A stretch of 6,502 bases of DNA from Deltaproteobacteria bacterium (GTDB taxonomy: Bacteria > Myxococcota > B64-G9). The DNA lies in assembly GCA_003647095.1 (NCBI GenBank), contig QMME01000235.1, forward strand, positions 1-6,502. Reading direction: 5' to 3'. Both the position numbers and the translations under genes were made by a program. A model generated the notes under the pieces. The model ran no database searches and had not been told where the DNA came from. It saw only the letters and a list, made by a program, of their open reading frames with translations. The first letter of the stretch is position 1. Every line of letters starts with the position of its first letter. This document shows, piece by piece, positions 1-5,558 of this stretch.

Positions 1-235
1 AATCCCCGCTGTCCAGTTCTATATCCGGAAACGAACGAAGCCGTGCCTTGACCTTGTCGAACTGCCGTCGATCGCGAATCCCCGACAATACCTCCTGGCG
101 AATGGGCCCGATCACGTCAACGCGAAGTTCACCGATCAGCTCCACCAGCGTGGCAATGACTTTCCTGTCCGCCGTCCCCGTGCGCCTCCTCCGCAGGGCC
201 AGGGACCAGACGCAAGTGTCAACCAATACCCTCAT
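1..235 (-). CDS. vapC: VapC-type PIN-domain ribonuclease toxin (partial, C-terminus beyond left edge)
   Basis: The first 78 codons of a PIN-domain toxin are visible, starting at the ATG at 235-233. Toxins of this family are Mg2+-dependent endoribonucleases that cut tRNA or rRNA and stop translation when the cognate VapB is lost. The N-terminus MRVLVDTCVWSLAL is the hallmark first PIN strand, with catalytic Asp6 in LVDTCVW. The second acidic residue is Glu48 in the segment IRQEVLSGIRDR, a typical VapC 'QE-L-G' signature. Family members are usually about 130-140 residues, so roughly the last 55-60, with the remaining acidic residues, lie outside the window. The start overlaps the vapB stop as ATGA, a common antitoxin-toxin arrangement for translational coupling. 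Only a weak purine-rich stretch (GAAGAGA) precedes the ATG, which fits coupled, lower toxin synthesis. Whether the gene is intact at its end cannot be seen. Confidence 0.9.
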   Translation of the reverse strand, partial: MRVLVDTCVWSLALRRRRTGTADRKVIATLVELIGELRVDVIGPIRQEVLSGIRDRRQFDKVKARLRSFPDIELDSGD

Positions 236-432
236 TCTCTTCGACGCTGTTTCTTGTAGTCATAGGCCGGGTCGAAGTCCACGTTGCCGAACAGGTCAAT
301 GATTTTCAATTGTTCCAGGCGCCGGACGTATTCCTCGAGCGCTTCTATAACCACTGCCTTCTTCGTCTTCTTGCCACCGAGCCGCAAGGCTTTTTCCAGC
401 AGCCCGCGATCGATATCTAAGTTGGTAGCCAT
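232..432 (-). CDS. vapB: VapB-family antitoxin
   Basis: This 66-residue antitoxin pairs with the PIN toxin directly downstream. It binds and blocks VapC and, as usual for the family, probably represses its own promoter with VapC. The N-terminal half (MATNLDID, then LLEKALRLGGKKTKKAVVIEAL, about residues 9-32) matches the DNA-binding part of the VapB/DUF2191 type: a short beta strand followed by two helices, with the typical LGG-KTKK turn. The C-terminal part (IIDLFGNVDFDPAYDYKKQR, residues 44-63) is the family's toxin-wrapping segment. I chose the ATG at 432-430 because an AGGAG at 445-441 sits 8 bases in front of it. A GTG three codons upstream (441-439) overlaps that AGGAG and would leave no spacing. 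The last base of the final Glu codon aside, the stop TGA overlaps the vapC start as ATGA. Confidence 0.9.
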   Translation of the reverse strand: MATNLDIDRGLLEKALRLGGKKTKKAVVIEALEEYVRRLEQLKIIDLFGNVDFDPAYDYKKQRRRE

Positions 433-440
433 GTTTCGCA

Positions 441-445
441 CTCCT
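441..445 (-). promoter_or_regulatory. Ribosome binding site of vapB
   Basis: On the minus strand AGGAG lies 8 bases before the ATG at 432. This spacing decides the start against the GTG at 441, whose G is the last base of the same AGGAG. Confidence 0.75.
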
Positions 446-448
446 GCA

Positions 449-468
449 CAAATATCCCTTTATATTTG
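449..468 (-). promoter_or_regulatory. Inverted repeat over the vapBC -10 region, candidate VapBC operator
   Basis: A perfect 7-bp inverted repeat, CAAATAT then a 6-base spacer then ATATTTG, occupies 449-455 and 462-468. Extending each arm outward by three bases gives 8 matches out of 10. It coincides with the proposed -10 element and lies between the -35 and the vapB ribosome binding site. Palindromes at this place are the usual target of VapB or VapBC autorepression. Function is inferred from position; the repeat itself is seen directly. Confidence 0.55.
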
Positions 469-490
469 CACACTATGATGCACCTGTCAA
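462..490 (-). promoter_or_regulatory. Probable sigma70-type promoter of vapBC
   Basis: The minus strand has a perfect TTGACA (-35) at 490-485. At 17 bases spacing there is AAATAT (467-462), and at 18 bases AATATA; both are weak -10 elements lying in the only clearly AT-rich stretch nearby. Transcription would start shortly before the AGGAG of vapB. The -35 is convincing; the -10 hexamer is poor, so the exact register is uncertain. The promoter would let vapBC be expressed independently of the upstream secretion operon. Confidence 0.5.
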
Positions 491-520
491 TGTGCGAACT
501 ACGTCCTGTCCAGTACCGCC

Positions 521-1429
521 TCACTGCCGCAGGGGCCTGAAGGTGGGGCGGCCCGAGAAGATGCGGCCGAAGATGGAATAGCGGTAGAAGCCGTCCGAGC
601 CGCGAGCCCGGTTCAGCTCCCGGTCCAACATGGCATGGAACTCGGGAGGGATCTGCTTGCGGATCTTCTCCATCAGTTCCCCGGCCGGCTTGAAACGCAG
701 CCGGCAGTGGATGGAGCTGTTGGCCAGCAGTTGCTGCAGCAACAGGTAGCCGTCCAGCCCGCCTTCCAGGTCGTCGGACTGGACCTTGAAGGTCTTGATC
801 TCGGCCTTGCCCTTCTTGATCTCCAGGTTGAGCTGGGTTTTACCCAGATCCACCCAGGGCAGGTTGATGCCGTAGATCTTGCCCTGGCCGATCTTGCCTC
901 CCAGTAGCTGCAGCTGGATGCGCCCGCTGCCGTCCTTGACCTGGCGGGGGTTCCAGTCGAGTTCCACCTCGCCGCCCAACTCGCCCTTGAGTTGCTGCCC
1001 CAGCAACTCCTTCCAGAAGGCGATCTTGTCCAGCCGCAGTCCTGCCAGGGTGGCCTGAAGGTGCCAGCCCTGCTGCCGCGTATCGAAAGCGCCAGTCAGT
1101 GAGCCACCCAGCAGGTCCACCTGGAAAGACAGGGACTTGTGCCCGCCCAGCAGCGACAGCAATGACAGGCGCGCCGAGGCATTGTCCAGTCGCAGGGAGT
1201 AGGAACCACCTTCCTGGCGGGGATGCTGCAGCCGCAGGGTGTCGAACTCCAGGCCGTTGGGAAACATGGTGTCTATTTCCTCGTAGCTCAACTTGAAACC
1301 CGCGGCCCGGGCCCGGTTCTGCAACAAAGCACCCACCATCTCCACGGGGAAACCCTGCAGCAGGAAAAAGACCAGGCAACAGAGGAAAAACAGGCAGTAG
1401 CCGGCAATTTTCAGGATCTTGTTTTTCAT
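521..1429 (-). CDS. gspN: Type II secretion system protein GspN (long, AsmA-like type)
   Basis: This 302-residue protein is the last gene of the secretion operon. It has one N-terminal membrane anchor (about residues 7-27, KIAGYCLFFLCCLVFFLLQGF) and a large periplasmic part rich in amphipathic beta strands. Features shared with the long GspN type are the segment around residues 46-67 (KLSYEEIDTMFPNGLEFDTL), in which a strand is followed by FPNGL and L-L, glycine-separated strands resembling the AsmA fold, and an aromatic C-terminal strand near FYRYSIFGRIFSGRPTF (residues 281-297). GspN is an accessory, non-universal T2SS component whose biochemical role is not firmly established. The ATG overlaps the gspM stop as ATGA, with an AGGGG about 10 bases upstream. 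Identification rests on size, topology, weak motifs and its position after gspM. An AsmA-domain protein of other function is the main alternative. Confidence 0.82.
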   Translation of the reverse strand: MKNKILKIAGYCLFFLCCLVFFLLQGFPVEMVGALLQNRARAAGFKLSYEEIDTMFPNGLEFDTLRLQHPRQEGGSYSLRLDNASARLSLLSLLGGHKSLSFQVDLLGGSLTGAFDTRQQGWHLQATLAGLRLDKIAFWKELLGQQLKGELGGEVELDWNPRQVKDGSGRIQLQLLGGKIGQGKIYGINLPWVDLGKTQLNLEIKKGKAEIKTFKVQSDDLEGGLDGYLLLQQLLANSSIHCRLRFKPAGELMEKIRKQIPPEFHAMLDRELNRARGSDGFYRYSIFGRIFSGRPTFRPLRQ

Positions 1430-2040
1430 GATTTCTTACCCCTGCCGGCGGCAGCACCCGGGGATGCCTCCTTCTCCTTGAGCTGAAACTTCGACACCGT
1501 GAAGCTGACGTCCAGGTACTGCGGCTCACGGAAATTGTTCTTGATGTGCAGCGTGCGCACGGCGATGCTGGCAGAACGTTTCTCAAGTTGGACGAGGAAG
1601 TCGACGAGGCGGTCTATGGTGATGCGGGGGATCTTGACGTCCACCCGTTCTTCCTCGACGTTGGTCTCGGGATTGCCGGCGGTCGGACGCGGGTTCATCT
1701 CCATCTGCTGAGTGTCTATCCCCAGCTGCTTGGCGAGGTTTTCCAGGGTACCCATGAGCTGTATATGGCGGGCGGCACGGATTCTCTGCTCGGCCTTCTT
1801 GCGCGCGGCCTTGGCGGTCTCGAACTCGGCGCGCATGTCGATCATGGCCTGCAACTTGTCATTGGAGTCATCAATACGCCGTTGCAGAGCGGCCAGGCGG
1901 GAAGATATCCACAAGCTCAGCAGCATGCCCACGAACAGCACGAAGCAGACCGCCAGGCCTCCCACCATTATCTTTTCCCGCCGCGACAGCCGGGAAAACG
2001 CCGCCGCCAGGTCCTGGGTCTTGCCTCCCAGAGCAGACAT
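1426..2040 (-). CDS. gspM: Type II secretion system inner-membrane protein GspM
   Basis: This 204-residue bitopic protein has the GspM/PilO architecture. It has a short cytoplasmic N-terminus ending in basic RLSRREK, one membrane helix (about residues 24-46), a charged coiled-coil stretch (about 48-92, SSRLAALQRRIDDSNDKL onward), then a periplasmic alpha/beta domain (about 95-187) consistent with the ferredoxin-like fold of GspM. The tail (189-204) is Ala/Gly/Lys-rich and probably disordered. GspM dimerises, partners GspL, and helps couple the GspE motor to the pseudopilus. The segment VEEERVDVKIPRITIDRL followed by LVQLEKRSASIAVRTLHIK is typical of PilO/GspM folds. The gene starts 17 bases after the gspL stop, with an AGG 7 bases before the ATG, and its stop overlaps the gspN start. 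Sequence conservation in this family is low, so the call leans on topology and gene order. Confidence 0.87.
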   Translation of the reverse strand: MSALGGKTQDLAAAFSRLSRREKIMVGGLAVCFVLFVGMLLSLWISSRLAALQRRIDDSNDKLQAMIDMRAEFETAKAARKKAEQRIRAARHIQLMGTLENLAKQLGIDTQQMEMNPRPTAGNPETNVEEERVDVKIPRITIDRLVDFLVQLEKRSASIAVRTLHIKNNFREPQYLDVSFTVSKFQLKEKEASPGAAAGRGKKS

Positions 2041-2057
2041 TCAGACACCTGCCTTTC

Positions 2058-3638
2058 TCAGCAGGCAAAGGCGATGGTGAAGCGAAACTCCACCTCGTCG
2101 CCCTTGCTGGTCTTCTGCGTCTTGCCGGTCTGGATATCGGAAAAACACTTGTATTTTTCGAGCTCGGAGCGAATCTTCTCCACTGCCTCGAAGCTGTCGG
2201 TGAACCCGGTCATCTGGATACGCTTGGGACTGATGTTGATGTCCTTCAACCTGGCCTTGACATTGTCGGGAATGCGCTGGTGAATCTCCCGTAGCACGTC
2301 GACGGCGGTAACATGCGGCAGGGGATCGGTGGCGGGTGAGATCTTTTCCTTCATCACCGACAGGGCCACGTCGATGTCCTGGTAGGACTTGCCGAGGATG
2401 GTTCGAGTTATCTCGTTCATGCGTTGCTGCATGGTGGCGGCGGCCGAGGAGAGACTCAGCCAGCGCACGCTGATGTTACCTGCCGCCAGGATGACCAGGA
2501 TGATCACCGCCACCGCCACCTGCATGAGCTTGCCGCGCAGCAGGTCGAAATCCCCCTTGAAGGCGTAGGCGCCGCGACGCAGGTTCAACCAGCCCCGGCG
2601 TCCCCCCATGTGCGCCTGCAGGGCCAACCCCAGTGCCTTGGTCCAGGCGGGAGTCGTCGCCTCGTCCGCATCGGCCAGTCTGTCTATTCCCTGCAACTCG
2701 ATCTGCTCCGGTTGAATCGCCTGGACGGGGACGGCCAGTTCATCGCTCAGATAGGAGTCCAGGTTGTCGATTCGTGCCCCGGCACCACACAGCCACAGGC
2801 AGCGCGGTTGCTGCCGGGACAGGGAACGGTGGGCCGCCAACGACTGGCGAATCTCGCGTACCAGCGGTGCCAGCCCCCGGCGTACGGCGTCGGAGACTGG
2901 TACCTGTTCGGGGGTGGTGGCATTACGGGTCTTCGACTCCACGAACAGGCCCCGGTGCTTGCCCTCCTCGGCTCGCTCGGCGTCTATTCCGAAGGCCTGG
3001 CACAACTGCCGCGTTACCAGGGCTCCACCCCCGGACAGCGAACGGGCAAACCGTGGTCCCTGGTGCCCCAGTACCAGCAATGAACTCAAGCTGTGTCCGA
3101 TATCGAGCACGGCCACGCAGTCATCGGGCTGCTGGCTGTCCAGCAACCATTCACCCAGGCTGCTGGCAGCCAGGGCATCGGCCCCCAACAGGCGGGGATC
3201 GACGCCCGCGGCAGCCAGCATCTCCAGCCATTCCCCCAGCCGTTCGCTGGGACACAGGGCCACCATCACCATGCTGCCACCGTCCTGGCCCGGTCCCACG
3301 GTTTGGTAATCGAAAACCACCTCCTCGAGGTGAAAGGGCACCTGGCTCTCCAACTCGAAACCGATGGTCTGGGCGATGCGCTTGCGATCGGCAAACGGCA
3401 GCTTGAGCATGCGTATGGTCACCTCGTCGCCGGGCAGGGCAGTGGCCACCAGGTCTCCCGGGCTCCAGTCCTCCAGTCCGGCCAGAGCCTGGGCCAGGCG
3501 CTCGCGCAGGGGTCTCTCGTCCTGGGGTACGGCCACCTGCTGAAAGTCGACCAGCTCCACTGCCCTGAAGCTGCTGCGCAGGCGCACGCGCTTCACCGCG
3601 AAGTGTCCGAGATCGAGTCCAATCGTAAACTGGGCCAT
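2058..3638 (-). CDS. gspL: Type II secretion system protein GspL, PilM-PilN-like form
   Basis: This 526-residue protein recruits the GspE ATPase at the inner membrane and links it to GspM and the pseudopilus. The cytoplasmic part (about 1-350) has the PilM/FtsA actin-like fold. The visible motifs are the phosphate-1 loop GLDLGHFAVK (7-16), a PilM-type insert domain at 73-102 (TIRMLKLPF then FELESQVPF), the phosphate-2 motif VLDIGHSLSS (177-186), SGGGALVTRQL (202-212), AERAEEGK (220-227), and an adenosine-type motif LCGAGARIDNL (283-293). One membrane helix follows (about 371-390), then a periplasmic PilN/GspL ferredoxin-like region (about 440-526). GGAGG ends 5 bases before the ATG, and the gspK stop lies 12 bases upstream. 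Enterobacterial GspL is shorter, about 400 residues, with a reduced actin fold. Apparent retention of the nucleotide-site loops suggests ATP binding, which is inferred. Confidence 0.9.
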   Translation of the reverse strand: MAQFTIGLDLGHFAVKRVRLRSSFRAVELVDFQQVAVPQDERPLRERLAQALAGLEDWSPGDLVATALPGDEVTIRMLKLPFADRKRIAQTIGFELESQVPFHLEEVVFDYQTVGPGQDGGSMVMVALCPSERLGEWLEMLAAAGVDPRLLGADALAASSLGEWLLDSQQPDDCVAVLDIGHSLSSLLVLGHQGPRFARSLSGGGALVTRQLCQAFGIDAERAEEGKHRGLFVESKTRNATTPEQVPVSDAVRRGLAPLVREIRQSLAAHRSLSRQQPRCLWLCGAGARIDNLDSYLSDELAVPVQAIQPEQIELQGIDRLADADEATTPAWTKALGLALQAHMGGRRGWLNLRRGAYAFKGDFDLLRGKLMQVAVAVIILVILAAGNISVRWLSLSSAAATMQQRMNEITRTILGKSYQDIDVALSVMKEKISPATDPLPHVTAVDVLREIHQRIPDNVKARLKDINISPKRIQMTGFTDSFEAVEKIRSELEKYKCFSDIQTGKTQKTSKGDEVEFRFTIAFAC

Positions 3639-3650
3639 TGTGCCCTCCGC

Positions 3651-4856
3651 CTATTCCTCGCGCCAGTAGATGATTTCCTGCCCGGAACCGGTGTTCTTGA
3701 GTACGGCGCGTAGTTTCACCGCCACCTCGCCTACCTCCCCGGTGGCGGCCACGGAAAAGGTATCCGAGAAAGGAGCCAGATTTTTCAGGAAGTAGGGGCT
3801 GAAACTCGGCCCCAGGCCCTGGAAGAAGGCCTGGATGGCATCCTTGTTGGGTACCGTGAAGGTCGTCAGTTGCATGAGATTGCGAAACTCGAAGAACAGC
3901 GACAATACCTCGAGTAGTTGCGGCAGGCCCTGCTCGGTACACAGGGCGGCGTTTTCCGGCTGCAGGCACAGCAGCGACAGCATCATCACCGGGTCGTTGA
4001 CCGAGGTGATATTCAGCAGCAGCGCCGGATCGGTATAGACCGTGAGCTTGTCAGCAAAGGCATCCATGAAGTCATCATCGACACCACGTACCAGGTACAG
4101 CTCGTCCACCGAGAAGAAGGGGTCGTTCTTGTTCTGGTAGGGGTCGTCCAGCATGTCGTAGCGCGAGTCCTCGGCGGCGGTACCGGGAGTGAAGACCAGC
4201 GACTGGGAAAATGGATCTGCCGCCAGTACCTCGGGATTGAAGCTGTCCTGGGTGGTGTCAGCGTCGATCCAGTCATGCATGGCCAGCACCACGTCGGCGG
4301 GGGTGGTGTACTGGCCGTCGGCATCGGGTTCCTCGAACATGGGTGCATAGCGGGGGCCACCGATGAGTGCCAGAATCTGCCCGGCCACGGGCGCGGCAAT
4401 GGAGGTGATGCTGTCCAGGGCGTTGACATTGATCTTGCTGTACTCGTCGGTGATCTCGGCGTGGAAACTGCCCGTGAAGGGGCCGAACCCACCCGGCAGC
4501 TCGCTACCTTCGGTGCCCAGGGCTTGCCCCAGCTCCCCGGAGGTCAAGGCCTTGGCCAGGTCGCTTTCGATGGGTATCAACTGGTAGAGCTTGACCACGC
4601 CGCCGGTGAGGCGATCCACCTGGCCTTGGAAAAAGAGCACCAACCGGGAGAGGTTCATGGCCGAGCGGGCCAGGTAGTAGGCGCGCACGCGGTCCCGCAC
4701 GTTGGCCGCCACCTGCACGTCGATGCGCACCCGGTAGGCGAAATCGACGACGATGGCGGTGAGGATGGCCACGGTGACCAGCACCATGAGCAGGGCCAGG
4801 CCACGCTCACCGTGGCGGCGGACAGGTGCTGTTTTTCGGCCGGGCAGCAAGGGCAT
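3651..4856 (-). CDS. gspK: Type II secretion system minor pseudopilin GspK
   Basis: GspK is the large tip pseudopilin that, with GspI and GspJ, primes assembly of the periplasmic pseudopilus. The 401-residue product has a basic 19-residue leader ending in RRHGERG, cut by the prepilin peptidase before LALLMVLVTVAILTAIVV. Mature position 5 is Met, not Glu, which is a known GspK trait. Family landmarks are DEYSKINVNAL (137-147), DWIDADTTQDSF (195-206), PYQNKNDPFFSVDELYLVRG (239-258), LLLNITSVND (279-288) and the C-terminal IIYWREE. The acidic DWIDAD region corresponds to the part that binds Ca2+ in studied GspK. The protein is longer than the usual roughly 320 residues, mainly after residue 290. 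The gene begins 3 bases after the gspJ stop. A GAGG sits only one base before the ATG but 7 bases before an in-frame TTG at codon 3, so the start may be two codons later. Confidence 0.92.
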   Translation of the reverse strand: MPLLPGRKTAPVRRHGERGLALLMVLVTVAILTAIVVDFAYRVRIDVQVAANVRDRVRAYYLARSAMNLSRLVLFFQGQVDRLTGGVVKLYQLIPIESDLAKALTSGELGQALGTEGSELPGGFGPFTGSFHAEITDEYSKINVNALDSITSIAAPVAGQILALIGGPRYAPMFEEPDADGQYTTPADVVLAMHDWIDADTTQDSFNPEVLAADPFSQSLVFTPGTAAEDSRYDMLDDPYQNKNDPFFSVDELYLVRGVDDDFMDAFADKLTVYTDPALLLNITSVNDPVMMLSLLCLQPENAALCTEQGLPQLLEVLSLFFEFRNLMQLTTFTVPNKDAIQAFFQGLGPSFSPYFLKNLAPFSDTFSVAATGEVGEVAVKLRAVLKNTGSGQEIIYWREE

Positions 4857-4859
4857 ACC

Positions 4860-5558
4860 TCACAGTGAGCGCTTGATGAAGTTGGCCAGGGGTTTGTTTA
4901 TGAACACCCGGGCCACCGTGGCCAGAGTCAGTTCCTGGTCACGTTCATCGATCACGGTTATGGATACCTTGACCTGCTGTGGCAGGCGATTGAGCCTCTC
5001 CACCTGGCTGCAGTCCCACTCGTCTACCCATTCCTCCTTGGTTTCATCCCAGAGCTGTATGCTCACCTTCTCCACGCCGGGACAGAGTACCTGGGTTCGT
5101 CCGCCCTCCTCGGGTTGAGCGTCGATGCGCACTTTCTCCTTGCGCATGAGGTTCATCTGTCCGGGTACGTCGGGGTCGCTCTCGCCGAAATAGGTGATCA
5201 CGTTCTGGTCCGATTCGTGTACGTCGCGGAACATGCGCAGGTGGGAAAACGATGTGAACACCATGCGCGAGACGTCACCTTCTTGTTCGACCTTGAAAGG
5301 TGTGCGGTAACGTACCTCTCCAGTGGGAGTATCGAGCTCGCGACAGTCGTAGACGAATGCCGAGGAGATTTCCCGGGACATGCGCTCCAGGGCCAGGCGT
5401 AGGGTGTGGTAGCGATCCTGTGCTGCCAGGACGAAATCACGGGAATCGAAGGCCCGGGCGAAACTGCCCCAGATCAAGGTAGCGATGATGGCGGTGATGG
5501 CCACGGCGATCAACACCTCGATCAGGGTAAGCCCTCGGCGGCAGGTTGCCCGGTTCAT
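4860..5558 (-). CDS. gspJ: Type II secretion system minor pseudopilin GspJ
   Basis: This 232-residue pseudopilin forms part of the GspI-J-K tip complex. The leader is short and basic (MNRATCRRG, 9 residues), followed by the class III cleavage site and hydrophobic helix LTLIEVLIAVAITAIIATLIW, with the conserved Glu at mature position 5. The helix continues through ALERMSREISSAF. The globular part shows a GspJ-like pattern: RMVFTSFSHLRM (98-109), ITYF (121-124), LMRKEKVRIDAQPEEGGRTQ (137-156), then a late region with PGVEKVSIQLWD (160-171) and EEWVDEWD (175-182), near the place where GspJ proteins carry their W...W signature. Cysteines occur at 72, 159 and 183 of the precursor. AAGGGAGG ends 6 bases before the ATG, which overlaps the gspI stop as TGATG. 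The stop is 3 bases from gspK. Confidence 0.92.
   Translation of the reverse strand: MNRATCRRGLTLIEVLIAVAITAIIATLIWGSFARAFDSRDFVLAAQDRYHTLRLALERMSREISSAFVYDCRELDTPTGEVRYRTPFKVEQEGDVSRMVFTSFSHLRMFRDVHESDQNVITYFGESDPDVPGQMNLMRKEKVRIDAQPEEGGRTQVLCPGVEKVSIQLWDETKEEWVDEWDCSQVERLNRLPQQVKVSITVIDERDQELTLATVARVFINKPLANFIKRSL

Larger units (their letters stand above)
435..498. repeat. Outer inverted repeat flanking the vapBC promoter
   Basis: TTCGCAC at 435-441 and its exact reverse complement GTGCGAA at 492-498 bracket the whole promoter region, 50 bases apart. Further copies of the core TGCAC occur between them at 445-449, 467-471 and 479-483. These may be extra half-sites for the autoregulator. Because 7-bp arms at this distance can arise by chance, the functional reading is tentative. 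Confidence 0.35.

Noticed and set aside
433..441. GTG start for vapB three codons upstream
   Set aside because: It overlaps the only ribosome binding site (AGGAG), leaving no spacing; the ATG at 432 gives the normal MATNLDID family start.
472..477. CATAGT as an alternative -10 element for vapBC
   Set aside because: The matching -35 position 17 bases upstream reads AGTTCG, far from consensus, whereas TTGACA at 490-485 fits an element further downstream.
840..1586. Minus-strand open frame spanning the gspM/gspN junction in another frame
   Set aside because: It overlaps two genes with matching domain architecture and a proper ATGA junction; its Arg/Pro/Ala-rich product shows no motif.
3918..4868. 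Long open frame on the plus strand opposite gspK
   Set aside because: It is rich in His, Gly and Val with no recognisable domain, lies wholly antisense to a gene with clear GspK motifs, and is expected from high third-position GC.
4857..4872. Small hairpin (CTCA, loop, TGAG) at the gspJ stop / gspK ribosome binding site
   Set aside because: The stem is only four pairs with a three-base loop; this is not distinguishable from chance.
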